Shown: in pieces, positions 10,577 through 24,800 of the stretch
Numbering within the stretch: position 1 is the stretch's first letter
Layout of the letters: the number at the start of each line of letters is the position of its first letter
Source: Mesocentrotus franciscanus
Taxonomy: Eukaryota; Echinodermata; Echinoidea; Camarodonta; Strongylocentrotidae
NCBI GenBank assembly: GCA_037976565.1
Contig: CP137674.1
Location: forward strand, 7,421,789-7,485,788
DNA length: 64,000 nucleotides
Direction: 5' to 3'
Notes under the pieces: generated by a model
What the model was told of the DNA's origin: nothing
The model's database searches: none
What the model saw: the letters and a program-made list of their open reading frames with translations, nothing else
Position numbers and translations under genes: made by a program

Positions 10577-11095
10577 TTGAAACAATTTGTCATACAGAGG
10601 CTTGGTACTGTGAGAAGATCTGTAGGAGCTAGGGGAAACCTTATTCCACTTGAAATGTCAGAGGAGCTGCAACGAACAATTGATCAGACCACCACTTCAC
10701 TTAACAAGATGCACCCTATAATGAACCAGGTTCAGCATACTGTGCCCCAAGAATACTGCAAGCATGTGGTCGTCCAAAGTATCTTATTACTGAGCAACAG
10801 TTGTTGTTCCTAAAGCAAAGTGGCTTTTCAGCCTAGCAAATGGCAGATATCTTGGAGTTTCAGTCCGTACTGTGGAGAGAAGACTCAGAGCATATCACAT
10901 CAATCTTAGGGAGTATGCAGAGATAACAGATGAAGCCCTTGATGATGAAGTTCGCCGAGTCGCTTGTGATAATCCACTTTTGGGCCCCAATGCTGTTTGT
11001 GCCCGTTTAGACGGGATTGGAGTCCATATTCAACGGCGGCGTGTACGGGAAAGCATGTTAAGGACCTACCGTCAATATGCTGCAGTTATGCCTCG
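10577..11095 (+). pseudogene. integrase-type helix-turn-helix remnant, unit C
   Basis: This is the best preserved copy. From 10872 the frame runs through ERRLRAYHINLREYAEITDE and on to RVRESMLRTYRQYAAVMPR without a break. It then runs into the (TA)n spacer and piggyBac tail as a 175-codon open frame that I take to be accidental. Confidence 0.55.
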
Positions 11096-11184
11096 TCACA
11101 CCTTTGCATATGTTGCTGTGTATTGCTGCGCTATGCGGGTATATATATATACGCAGCCGTGCCCAGCAATACGCGCAAATTTGA

Positions 11185-11416
11185 AGGTACGATTCAATAC
11201 ACAGTCTGCTATGGACAATCATATATTAGGCAAGAGCCAATTGCAGAACTCGCAGGGATGGATGTTGATGATGATGAGATCGATGAAGAGGAGGAGGATG
11301 GATATCATAAATATGATCTACAAAACCGAGATAAAAGTAGGATTTGTGGATGGTGCTACCACACAGGAAAAACAGACAATGGGTGTGGTAAAGAAATGAA
11401 GGTCAAAACATTTTGA
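11185..11416 (+). pseudogene. piggyBac C-terminal tail, unit C
   Basis: This copy is the same as in unit A, with asparagine changed to isoleucine in SRICGWCYHTG near 11341. Confidence 0.7.
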
Positions 11417-11693
11417 TCGATATGTCAAAAAATTTTTTTGTCATACTACACAGAGGGATTGCATTTCTGTAGCTCATAAAAGGGATAATGTGCATGTACT
11501 GCAGTGTCAAAGGGTGAAGGTGTTCACCCAATATACAGTATGTACCGATGAAATGAATTTTGACAGATGGGTACCAAGAGAGTCCTCGGCATGTGAAGCT
11601 GCCGGACCATATAGCGAAGCCAGCCGTCAATCCTCAGAAGCTGCAATGTATATATTTGCTACATGTGATTGAGTGCTTTTGTTTGTGATGCAG

Positions 11694-12030
11694 GAGAAAC
11701 AGCATACAATCTCGGCAGGTTGGAAACACTGGAGCGTTTCGAAACGCGAATACAAATAAGTTTATAAGGTGAAGGGAGGAGGCACTTATTCTCTTAGACT
11801 ACACGGTGATGACACCTACCAAACAGTACTTGGGTCCCTTACCAGTCTGTACTTCCCAGGTTGGAAGAATGGAAAGTTAATAGTGAGTGACCTGAATTGC
11901 CTCATTGCCAACTACGTGGGGGATCTCGCAGAAGAAACCCTTCAAGTTGGTAATGGCCAGGTAGTTCCGTTCACCATCAAGGCTTATGCCTGAAATAAGC
12001 CCTACCTACAGACCGAGGCTTTACCTTATG
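11694..12030 (+). pseudogene. GGGT-motif exon, unit C
   Basis: This copy has a stop in the YKQV region (TACAAATAAG near 11751), a one-base insertion (GCCTGAAAT near 11990) and the same lost donor as unit B. Confidence 0.5.
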
Positions 12031-12659
12031 ACAAAGGAAATGTTATATTAACAAAATAATTAAAAAACCTGAATAGTTACAGCCTTTTTTCTAATTTATG
12101 ATAGTTAACCAAAGTTGTCAGAATAGTTTTAGCACATCACAATCTTGTAGAATTCACCTTAGCTTTAGCAAAGAAGAAGGAATGGACCATGCCAACACCA
12201 GCAGAGATGTCGCGAAAGTTTGCGTACAAAGTTACCACTGCCAGGAGAGATCTCAAAAAAACATAGGATAAAAAATTAATATCACCTTTGTTTCATATGT
12301 AAATGTAAGGCATGTCTGTACAACTTTTAGCTTTGACCTCTGACCTACATACTCCGAAATCGAACTTTATTTTGATACCATGTACCTTCATATACCACAT
12401 GGATAATGGCATCAATGCTGCCTCACTCCGCGATTAACACGTACAATTCAACTTCCAAGTCAAGTTAGAGAGGTGCAGTTTTCAAGGCCAACCATTCTGA
12501 TGTATCCTATGAGGTATGATGATGATGTTTTGGAACATGACATATCAATATTATCATTGAATCAAGCATAATGACGAACACCTTCTTTAATAAGAAGATG
12601 CCTAGCAGTCGTTACAGAAGTATGCCGGCCTTGGTCTACCGACAATCATGACAATGATT

Positions 12660-13175
12660 TGAAACAATTTGTCATACAGAGGCTTGGTACTGTGAGAAGA
12701 TCTGTAGGAGCTAGGGGAAACCTCATTCCACTTGAAATGTCAGAGGAGCTGCAATGAACAATTGATCAGACCACCACTTCACTTAACAAGATGCACCCTA
12801 TAATGAACCAGGTTCAGCAAACTGTGCCCCAAGAATACTGCAAGCATGTGGTCGTCCAAAGTATCTTATTACTGAGCAACAGTTGTTGTTCCTAAAGCAA
12901 AGTGGCTTTTCAGCCTAGCAAATGGCAGATATCTTGGAGTTTCAGTCCGTACTGTGGAGAGAAGACTCAGAGCATATCACATCAATCTTAGGGAGTATGC
13001 AGAGATAACAGATGAAGCCCTTGATGATGAAGTTCGCTGAGTCGTTTGTGATAATCCACTTTTGGGCCCCAATGCTGTTTGTGCCCGTTTAGACGGGATT
13101 GGAGTCCATATTCAACGGCGGCGTGTACGGGAAAGCATGTTAAGGACCTACCGTCAATATGCTGCAGTTATGCCT
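12660..13175 (+). pseudogene. integrase-type helix-turn-helix remnant, unit D
   Basis: This copy has the same content and adds stop codons: the arginine codon CGA of the ERTIDQ-like stretch is TGA near 12755, and CGCCGAGTC is CGCTGAGTC near 13036. Confidence 0.5.
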
Positions 13176-13274
13176 CGGTCACACCTTTGCATATGTTGCT
13201 GTGTATTGCTGCGTTATGCGGGGTATATATATGTATATACGCAGCCGTGCCCAGCAATACGCGGCAAATTTGAA

Positions 13275-13505
13275 GGTACGATTCAATACACAGTCTGCTA
13301 CGGACAATCATATATTAGGCAAGAGCCAATTGCAGAACTCGCAGGGATGGATGTTGATGATGATGAGATCGATGAAGAGGAGGAGGATGGATATCATAAA
13401 TATGATCTACAAAACCGAGATAAAAGTAGGAATTGTGGATGGTGCTACCACACAGGAAAAACAGACAATAGGTGTGGTAAAGAAATGAAGGTCAAAACAT
13501 TTTGA
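13275..13505 (+). pseudogene. piggyBac C-terminal tail, unit D
   Basis: This copy is the same as in unit A, with GKTDNRCGKE in place of GKTDNGCGKE near 13470. Confidence 0.7.
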
Positions 13506-13639
13506 TCAATATGTCAAAAAATTTTTTTGTCATACTACACAGAGGGATTGCATTTCTGTAGCTCATAAAAGGGATAATGTGCATGTCCTGCAGGTTATAT
13601 TGTCTATTAAAAAAAAAAAGTAATTTTTTTGTATGTGTC

Positions 13640-13946
13640 GAAACGCGAATACAAACAAGTTTATAAGGTGAAGGGAGGAGGCACTTTAGACTACACGGTG
13701 ATGACACCTACATGTACCAAACAGTACTTAAGTCTCTTACCAGTCTGTACTTCCCAGGTGGGAAGAATGGAAAGTTAATAGTGAGTGACCTGAATTGCCT
13801 CATTGCCAACTACGTGGGGGATCTCGCAGAAGAAACCCTTCAAGTTGGTAATGGCCAGGTAGTTCCATTCACCATCAAGGCTTATGCCGAAATAAGCCCT
13901 ACCTACAGACCAAGGCTTTACCTTATGACAAAGGAAAAGGTATATT
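13640..13946 (+). pseudogene. GGGT-motif exon, unit D (5' truncated)
   Basis: The start of the exon is deleted, and there are small indels in the GGGT region near 13684-13715. The end is well preserved, with the intact donor AAGGTATATT as in unit A. Confidence 0.5.
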
Positions 13947-13990
13947 AACAAACTAATTACTTTCTTTCTGCATAGGGTTTATATTTTGAA

Positions 13991-14439
13991 ATATTTATTT
14001 TGCCGACTGCTATCATCATTGACTTTAAAAGGCCAAGTACGGTGGTGTATGTTACAGGGCTTTTCAGGTATATGCACATGTACTTCTAGAATAAAAGAAC
14101 TGAAAGTAATCATGTAAGTATTGAGCATTTCAATACCACACGGGTTTTATGCTGATCACACTCGGATGCATTTTTTATTTCAAATACATTCAAATTGTAT
14201 GCATGCTTCCCACACAAAGGCTACTCTTAGCAACCTCACATGCTTGTCTGGGGCTTGTCCGACATAGCAATCAGCTAATGTATGAAAACGAATCCTGAAT
14301 AAATTGAAGTACAATATAATGACTCAAAACAGGTGAACGGAATGACTTGTATGTAGTGTAAGGGATCAGTCAAGAGGGGGCGCCAGCAAAGGGAGAGGAA
14401 AAAGATGGAAGATAAATTGTAAACCATTTATGTCATGTG
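13991..14439. other. no recognised feature
   Basis: This is AT-rich spacer between the composite array and the zinc-finger remnant. I see no coding signal. Confidence 0.3.
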
Positions 14440-15304
<865 letters not shown>

Positions 15305-15702
15305 ACATGTGATACTTTGTAAAAATAGAAATTGAGATATCAGGGAAGTTCACTTGCTGACATCTGTAGTAAGTGTCACTGCCCACTATGAGAAGACAAT
15401 CAATACGTATCTGATCACCCATCCCACATTGCACAATCTTGTTTGAGAACCAGATAGGTCTCACACAAGGAAAAGCCTTGGTAATGTTTATTGAATGACT
15501 TTTAAATGTAGAATGTTACAGATGAGCTTAAAATTCACAGAATTTGCACAAACATCCATACTCTGCTTCAGCTAACAGCTCTGAAGTATTCAGAAACAAA
15601 TCTGAAACAAATCCATTTGGAAAATAAAGGGATTTGGCACTCTCAGCTCATCATTTCTTCATAACCTGCCACAGAAAACGGACATGACCTTTAACCTCCT
15701 AC
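15305..15702. other. 3' flank of the peptidase exons, no feature seen
   Basis: This would be intron 9 of the minus-strand peptidase gene. No further peptidase exon is visible here. I looked for the HExxH-bearing exon in translation and did not find it. Confidence 0.4.
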
Positions 15703-15864
15703 CTGGTAGATGTCTAGTGACCCCTGGATGACCTTCTCGAGGGGGAAGTACTCCTTGAGCTTGTTGTGGTCCACAGAGTAGCGCTTCTCTTCGGACATGT
15801 TCATGAAGTAGCGCATGTCCCACAGGTTGATCTTGTTGTCGTTCTCGTACCCGTATTTCTTGCA
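15703..15864 (-). CDS. peptidase exon 9 (last seen)
   Basis: This is 162 bp, with acceptor CTTCCCACTAG and donor GTAGGAGGTT. It encodes [20 protein letters not shown] through [10 protein letters not shown]. In the family this lies shortly before the segment that leads to the zinc site. Confidence 0.93.
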
Positions 15865-18800
15865 CTAGTGGGAAGGGGAAAAAAAGATGACAGATTTTGG
15901 ATTCTAACTAGGCTGCATAGTGATCTTCTGTTGTCCTTACCCTGTCCCTACCCTGCCTTGGCTCAATTTCTCCACACCCATATGTTCTCTATGATCCTTG
16001 GTTCCTTTCTTCACCTGTCCCTACCCTATGTTGCCCTACCCAGCATTCTCCCATCTGTAAGTTAGCTGCACCTGTGATTCCCTGTCTGGTGTTCCTGTCA
16101 AGATATGTAAAATGACATAATATTACAATGTTCCCCCATCTCTAAATTTTCTGTGATATTTTTCCTTCTCCCTAAATTGCCCCATATCCTTAAATTCCTT
16201 GTCCCTGTGACCCTTGGTCCATTTGTTCATCTATCCCATGTTGTCCCTGTCCCCCCCCCCCTCGCCTCCCATCAGTCTCTACATTACTCCATCTCTGTCT
16301 CAAATCTATGTACTCCCTCTCCTTTAGTTCTCTGTCACTATTTATCCCTATTTTCCCAATCTCTAAGCATATCTCTTGATCTTGGCTGAAACGATAACTC
16401 ACATCTTCCTCCTTGTACTTGAGGAAGCCTTCAAGCTCCTCACGCTGCAGGGTTCGAAGCTTCTCAGCCAGGCCGCTCAGGAAGGTGGCAACTGTCTCTG
16501 GTGTCTTGGCCATGCGCATCTCAAGGATGTACTCGGCATGTGTGGAGTAACCTAGTAATTTAGCCAGCTGTGCGAGAGAAGATAGAGATGCAGAATTCAT
16601 CAGTTTAGGTTACATAACAAGTGGCCAAGACCATTTATTTCAGGGGAGATTTGTCTTATTCTTGTTGTTCAGCATTATTTGAAGAGATGTTTTGGCCATG
16701 TGTGTCTCATTTACATGAGAGAAGATGAAGATACAAACTTCCATCAGATAATAAGGTAAACAAAAGTTGGACAAGTCCAATGATCTCAAGGGAATACCTT
16801 TCTCTTTTTCTCTGTCTTTTGTCAACATTAAAGGCAGCAAGAATGTCAAATTTCATTGACCGCTTGACTGCTACGCTCCTACCGAGTTAGAAATTAACCT
16901 GAAAGGGTCCAATTACTACGATTCATCTAGGAAAAGAATGAAAACAAGGGAAACGCTCTTGGCGGTCTCGCCTGCATTACGCAATTCGAATATGAATTAG
17001 CTTCTCCCTTAAATTGACAACCTCAGTAATGGGTCAGACTGCCACAATTTTTTCCATTTTTAAAAAATACAATGCAAACATGAACATTGCAATGAAAAAG
17101 ATATTTACATTTAGGAAAAGCAATCAACAAAGGTGATCAATGCAAATTTTTCATATTAAATGTTATTCAAGCAAACTAAAGAACTGAGGATATACAGGAA
17201 GAACCCATGCAAAGTATACTACAACACTTCTGCTCTTACCTTTGCACGTATCTCCACTAATTCTTCCAAGATTTTAGTGTTTTCCACCTTGCATCTGTAG
17301 ATGAATAAAGTATAATTTGAATAATGGACAGTCATTGCTACTTGAGGCAACTTAGAAAAATGCCTTTGTAAATACCACTGGTAAATTTGGAAGAGAAACC
17401 AACATTGGCCCGTGTTAAAAGTCCACTCTTATATACTCGAAATTTTAAAGCAATATAATGCATTTCTAATGATGTATTAATAAGAATATATTATAATTAT
17501 ATAACGCATATCACAAATATGTCCCTATGCGCTGTAATGGAGAGAAGGAAAGAAAATAATAGAGAAGAGTGAGATACGCTCAGCATACTTCCTTAAGTCA
17601 TTACCTAGTTAACTTTGGAAATTGTTTCTAAAAAGAATGTTTTTAAGACGTGTTTTGAAGTTTTCAACAGTATCACAATTATGTTTTATGGTGACCTAAA
17701 GAATATGAAGCAGAAAAATAAGATAAACAGAAAGCTATAAGTTTGAAATAAAGAGAATTATGAATGTTTGAAATATGAGATCACTAAATGAATTGGCGAT
17801 TTGGTCCGTGGACAGTGATGTAGATATGGACAACTCTCCTGTTTGTCATGTACAAAAGTATCATCAATTTCCGTTTCTCTTCCAAGTGCCTTCTCCCTTA
17901 GAGCATTACTCAAAATATATTAGGGATAGCACATTACTATAGGTCCTCCAAAGAGAAAAGACCCTCCAGAGTCATACATTTTTGAAAAACAAATTCAAAT
18001 TTTGGTTATTTTGTGTTGGAACAAATGAGAAAGCTGTCCGCCACTACATCACAGAGACATTACTAATTCAGCCAATTTGAAGAGCCCATACTAATAGTAA
18101 TTACAACTTTAAAACAAATCACAACTCTCTAATTTTTGTCCGATTTTATTCAAACTTTCACCAGTCTGACTTTTTTTATTTTTCTGCTTCCTTCTAGAGT
18201 AGTTTGCTATCAAGGTGGATTTTTCTTTAAAATTCACCCTTATTGGGAATATGAGAGCATTTGTTATAACACTGACACCAATCAATGAATCCAGGAATAT
18301 TTCTTCCAATTTTGGATCTTTCAAAGGCCTACAGAGGCTATTCCAGTATATTATAGATGATCAAATCCCACCATGTATTTATATATAAGCGTTGCCTGGA
18401 AGCCAGTTGATGAATAAGATGTACATGAAGTAGACTATACCTTGAGTTGAAGGCAGTCTCCACCTTGCGTCTTGTCTCTGGGTTGTGTGCCTTCCTCATC
18501 ATGGGGAAGTAGTCAGGGTACTTCAAGGTTACCTTGCATTTTCCTTCAGGTGTCTAGAGAAGAACGTGCGAGAAACAAAGTGTAACAACAGAGCACTATA
18601 TACAGTTAATCGCTAAATTATTCATACCCCTTGTCAATTTTGTGTTTTTAGAGTTTTTCGTAACTCAAGAATGAAAGGTTGAATTACGGCCTTTGTTGAA
18701 TACTTTTAGATGTAAGCTGTAATATGTCACATTCTCAAGAAACATAAATCGGAACAAATCAATTTTTCACATACTTAAACAATTACAAAACTTGGTAAGG

Positions 18801-21800
18801 GTATGAATGATTTACTTGTTAACTGTAGATGTGATTGTGAATCACCTTTCACAGTCTAACATTGCAATATGAATATTCAATTTCATCATAACCTTTCAAA
18901 AAAAATGTAGTGTGCTGACAATGAATGTACCTCCCAAGAAAAATTTGTTCAAAAGTTATCCCTTAAGTCTATGCTCAATGACTTGAAACAAAATTATTTG
19001 ATACAATTTTCTGTTACTCCACTTCAATCTGGTGTTTGATTATGATCGTACCAGGATGACTATCCTTCAGACCATCCTGGACAACAGCCTTCACTTTCAG
19101 TCACGTATGAGAGCCACTCCTGAAAATGGTTAACTTTCGTTCAGGAAAGTTTCAGGTTTGACAGTATCCATTGACTACTACCCTTTGGGTAGCTTTTCCC
19201 CATTATCTTAAGCTACCTGGTAGTTATCCAGAGTGGTTGTCCTGGGGAAGGGGGTGCTGCTAATTGAACAAATGAGATACTTACCTTTTCAAGACGCTTG
19301 ATGAAGTCATCTGGTAATCCACCTGCAAGAATCAGAGGAAACATCAAAACCTGTCAACCACATCACATCCACATGCAAACTGTCAACCCCTTTCTATACC
19401 TCTCATCCCCTATCCAAACATCTTTTCCAGCCTTAGATTATTTTTTGAAATCAGATGTTTTCATCAAGGTTCCAGTTGGAAGCAATGCTCTGTGATTGGA
19501 TGCTCCACATGTAGCTAACCTTTTTAGTTTGCTCTTACACCCCAACCACACCGACAAGATTGGCCGAGAATAGACAGAACAAAAAATAAATTTCCTCTGA
19601 ACAGCCAAGATTTTTGTTGATTTGGCAGTGCTACTGAGGTATTACAGGATAATCCAACCCGGTGTCAAGTTGAATTTAATTACAGCAGAATTTTTTCTGA
19701 GAAACAGATCAGCGAAAGTCAACATCCTAGACAAATCAATGCCAACATGGTTGGTCATGGCCAATGCAAATATCCATATGCAAGCTACTATTATTATTAT
19801 TTCTTTATTGCAACCAAAACATGAAGTTGGATTACAAAAAAGCTATGACTCTTGAGTTGATTGATAAGCTTTTAACAATCCTCGAGCATTCCAAACCTGT
19901 TTCTCTTACCTAGCTCAGCCTCTGCAAACTCCAGGATGGTGTTCTCATCGTTGACGTTCTTGTTGTAGTCGATGCCGATGTCACTGGACCTCTTCTTCAA
20001 GGCCTTGACCTGGTCCTGGACGTCCTTGGGTAGATGCAGACCTAGAGGAACACAGGAGATGAACATGTTAAGCCTCGTTCCCATATCTCCTGATTACCAA
20101 TACTAGGTATTTCCAAAGAACCACCCCCTCCCTCCACCTCTTCAAACTGCTCAACTCACTGTTGAACCTCTCAAGCCTCTTAACCATTTCTGTAACTCTG
20201 CTTGATCTTGTTCTCCACATACACGACCCTCTTAGCTTCAGGTTTTCACTCATTCTCTGATTACCTACACTGCATTTTCAAATACACTCACTCTCCCAAA
20301 GCCCCTCAACTAATTGTGCAACTATCCTTGATCTTAATCTCCACATATCTCTTAGCTGCAGGCCTGCCTACAGTGGTTCTCTGATGATAAACACCACTTC
20401 CAATAATTTCCACTCTCCTTAAACCCTGAAACTTACCATTTCTGCGACCAAGCGTTATCTTCTTCTCAAGGTATCCCTTAGTTTTAGGCTTCTCACATCA
20501 ATCAACTTATTACCTATAACTCATTTCTAAACAACCTCCTCTGCTAAAACATCTGAACACCCCATTTCTGCGACCCAGTATCAACTTCTACTACAGATAT
20601 CTTTGCTTCAGGTTTTCACTGCATTTCCAAACACACCCACTCTCCTAAAGCCCCTCAACCATTTCTGTAAATTTGCTTATTCTTCTTCTTAACCTACCTC
20701 TTAGCTTTTAAGACCAGCTAACATTGGTCCTGTAATGATAAACTTCCCTTCCAATAACTTCCACTCTCCACAAAACCCTGAAACTTGCCATTTCTGCGAC
20801 CAAGCTTGATCTTCTTCTCCAGGTATCTCTTTGCTTCAGGCTTCAGACTGCTCACGTCCGTCTTCTCTTGGAATGCCACGAGGTTGTCAAACACATCTTG
20901 ACGCATACTGAAACACAAACAAAAAGCATGTGAATGAATTTATAAAGTAACAGTAGTGACCTGACATTTGCTTTGGTGATGACTGCTCTGGGCTTCATTT
21001 CATCAAACATCAAGACTGAATGGAAAAAGAAATGCTGACAGGAAATAAGAGATTTAGAAAATTGAAAGAATAAATCAAAGAGTGAGAGAGACAAAATTAA
21101 AGAAAGGGAGGGGGAGGTCAGAGAGACAGACAAATGGGGGAGGGGAGGGTGAGGTGGGAAGAAAGAGAGTCTGAGTGAAAAGGCTGCACAACTAGGAGAA
21201 AACTATATTTAAAAAAAGGAGGAACTGCAAAAAGGACACTAATAATTAAACGAAAAATAAAATAAAAATAAAAATAGTATCTAAGGTCTAGAGAATACCA
21301 CATATTGCAAGGATATTCACGAGAAAATAATAACACTCACCTCATTTCGACATCAAACTCCGAGAGCACTTTATCTGCATCGGTGCTTGCTTCCCTCAGC
21401 TCTTTACTAGGAGCGACATGTTGGGGGAAGTCCAGCATGTTACGCATCACACCATACTCACAATCATTGTTAGCCAGGGCCTGAAAAGGAGAAAGAAATA
21501 TAAAGCATGAACTTCAAAGGTGTCCCAAACTTTGCGAATCAGCATTAAAGAATAAAATGTCTTACTTAATTGTTTATCTTGATACAAATCTTCCATTACA
21601 TCAAGCTTTGAAATTGATGAACCCATCTTAACTTTCAAAAAGAAAAAATGTTTTTCTTTATCCCAAAATAAAAAAAATTGCACACATAATATTTCAATCG
21701 ATCATGGGCATATCAACATGCATTGATAATGAATTGTTAATGTTTGGCAAATTGGCACGTGAAAAGAAAGAAAAACAAGGGAAACGCTCTCGGTGGTCTC

Positions 21801-24800
21801 GCCTGCATTACGCAATTCGATATAATGAAAAATTGAGGTTGGGACATTAGGCCATTTAAAAAATAACATGTTTAGCGTCCTGCCTTTTTGAAAAATAGGA
21901 AGGAGGAGGCCTTTTTTTTTTTTTTCTTTCAAAATGGCCGCTCCGTACATTTTCCCAGACTGGCTGGGCAGCCTTTCGGGCTATTTTTCAAGATGGCCCC
22001 CAGCATTTATGTGTTTTTTTTTAAATTCAGTAAAAAGGCCATTTTAGCAGTATGTTTTTCATGTTTTTTCATTAAGATTTTTGAAGAAGAAAAAAAATTT
22101 TGAAAAAAAAAAAAAAAAAGGGCAAGCGGCCCCCAAAAAGGAAGCGGGCGGGGACGCTAAACATGAATATTTTTTTATATGGCCTTATTTATAGGCAGGG
22201 TGGCCATCATTTGACCCCCAAAAATGAAATCCTCTGAATATAATCAGCATTTTGAAGTGAATATTGACTAAGAATCATCAGAAGAATTATTTACTATTAT
22301 TTGTACTAAGATTGATAACTGTCATGAAATATGAACAAATAATAAAAATTGATTTGTTAATTCTCATAAAGAAGGTAATATATGTAGGGAATATCATGTT
22401 TTATTCAGGGCAGAGCTGGCTTTTTGTTTGTCTGTTGCCATAGCAGGATATCATGAAATTGAAAATGAACTTGTTGCACCGATCTCATACCTGCCAACAT
22501 TTGAAAATAAGAATTAGGAATTTCTAGCAGGGGTCTGCCTGCAGCGGCAGTGTAACTGGCAATACGCGGTAAATCTGTACAAAAAAGCGAATTTGTGATC
22601 GTGCAGCCAAACTCTCAAATCGCGGCACATGATAAAACAAGCTAAATTTGGCCTAGAAAAAAGAAAAGAAAAAAAAGAAAATGTTTTTTTTTTGTTGTTG
22701 AAAAATCGGAATATTCCAAATTTTTAGGTCCTAAATATAAAAAATATTCCGGAAAATTCAGAAGGGTTGGCAGGTATGCGATCTGCAATAAAAAAGGCTT
22801 TCAACTAATGGGAGGAAACAAGTGGGCACACTTGTACTTTGACAGTTCTCACATGTCATACAAACTCCATTGATTGTAATGATCAATACAGTTACAGGTA
22901 TAATGGCTGGCTTACTGAAGAGGGGGAGACCATAAAGAGAATGCAATGGAGCCTAACATGACAAAGCATTTAAACCCAACAGGCTCTCTGGCAAATGTAC
23001 AGTGCAGGACGTACACTGTGTATACAGGGTACACATGTGTGCATCAATGGAACCTCGCTGCTGAGGAATGCATCGTACTACCATGGAGACAGCTGCCCAG
23101 TTTACATTGTTGCTATGGTTACCCATTACTGTCCTTGGCTCACGGTCAAATGCATCTATTGTCTAGGTGATACAGACTCACAATGGTCGCTCATTCATAT
23201 AGCAGGACATGCTACGAGTGTCCTTATGAAAAAAATATTGATAATGAAATACTACTGTATGCACTGCATCTGGAAATGACTCATTTACACACAAGAATGA
23301 AGTCCATACCACCATTTCCGTACCATGCACACAATTGTGTGGACAATCTGAATTGTTGGAAGGATGGTTACTAGTATCTCTGCCAAAAATGTGTAACCTA
23401 CAATTTTTTAAATTTAATTGCATGTCAAGTAAAATGCCTTTCTGACAGGTGCTGCTCTTCAATACCTTTGCATGTCCACAAGGTCCCAAACATCAACAAG
23501 TAATGAATGTAACTTCCTCATTGCTCTTCAATCTAGTGTGATTTAAAAGGCCAATGGAAAACAAATATATTTTTTGAAGAAACGGTTTATTACTTTTAAA
23601 AAAGAAGAAAGAAGCTCATTGTTAAAATTACTGTTTCTTTTTTGGCGGGGGTAGCGACAATTCAACAATTGCATTTTTATATCTTTAAAACGAGAAGTGA
23701 TACACACAAAAAACATAGGAAACTCGTAATTTAGTTTCATAGACCTTTGTTACCGACATTCCCAATCCTATTTTTTTCTGAAATGCTTTTTGTTTTCAGT
23801 AATTTAGAATACAATTCTCTGAGTTCGTGGTAGGTAGCAATATTAATGAAATAAAACATGGACAGACACAATTAAGGGTGTCATGTTGTTTTTTCAAATG
23901 ATTTCTATTTTACTACCCTCTTTTGAAGAAAAAAAAAATCTGATTAACTTAAAGGTACTATGTCCCATTTGCAGGCCAAAAAAATGAGAAGGCTAAATTC
24001 CAACGGCATTTGAAAGACAATACTAATTTAGAACTTTCCTAAAAAAAGGGGGGCTTGAAAATGTCTTTAAGTGGGAAAATAACGACTATTAGTTGTCAAA
24101 TCGACTTACGAGCTATAGAGCCAGTAAGTAATAGTCTGATTTTTCAGACCATTGTACCGAATGGTCGTACGTTTTATGCTGCGCAAAGATTCAATCAGTT
24201 TAATTTTGGCCATTACAAGAAGTGGGTTATTGATGTAGACAAATGCTCATGTACCCTTTACAGCTCATTTTATGTATGTTATTACCAAAGATGAAAAAGC
24301 CAGTCAGTCACTCAATAGTGTCTGACAGTGAAGTCTAGCAAGTAAACGGGTTTCCTTGCTTAATTTGAATATTAGGACACTGCTAACGTTTAAATTGCAC
24401 AGATAGGACATACATGACATATTCATAATTCCTGCAAAGTTCTACAGAATTTGATGTTGGCTGCAAAAGGGACATAGTATCTTTAAGACTTTGCTTTAAT
24501 CATGTTCACTTTGCTTTTAATTTTTTTTTTTGGAGGAGTAAAGATAAACAAATGCATAAAACACAAAATTAAATCAGATTTCTAGTAGGGTGTCTGATCG
24601 CACCCGATGTTGTGTGCTAAAATCCTTCCCATAGAGATTGCACGCAGCCCTATGCAGTCTATGTGCATTACGCGATCATGCAAAATTGGTCAAAGTTTTT
24701 TTTTTTTTGAAGTTCAAACCTTTATTCTTTGTGATCCTGAAGGTGATACTCAATAAATGAGGTGTCATATGAAAGAGCAGATTAATTCCAATATTTCCAG

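Larger units (their letters stand above)
10034..12113 (+). repeat. composite array, unit C (2,080 bp)
   Basis: This unit shares both deletions and the altered donor with unit B, so B and C are the closest pair. It has private changes: a shortened stretch before the second hairpin (near 11505), a stop in the GGGT exon (TACAAATAAG near 11751) and a one-base insertion near 11990. Confidence 0.9.
12114..13990 (+). repeat. composite array, unit D (about 1,880 bp, last)
   Basis: The left part matches units B and C, including the 75-bp deletion. The right end matches unit A, with the intact donor AAGGTATATT and the following TTACTTTCTTTCTGCATAGGG (13960-13980). Near 13635 an internal deletion removes the hairpin and the start of the GGGT exon, joining GTATGTGTC to GAAACGCGAATAC. 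The unit ends near 13990, where similarity stops. Confidence 0.88.
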
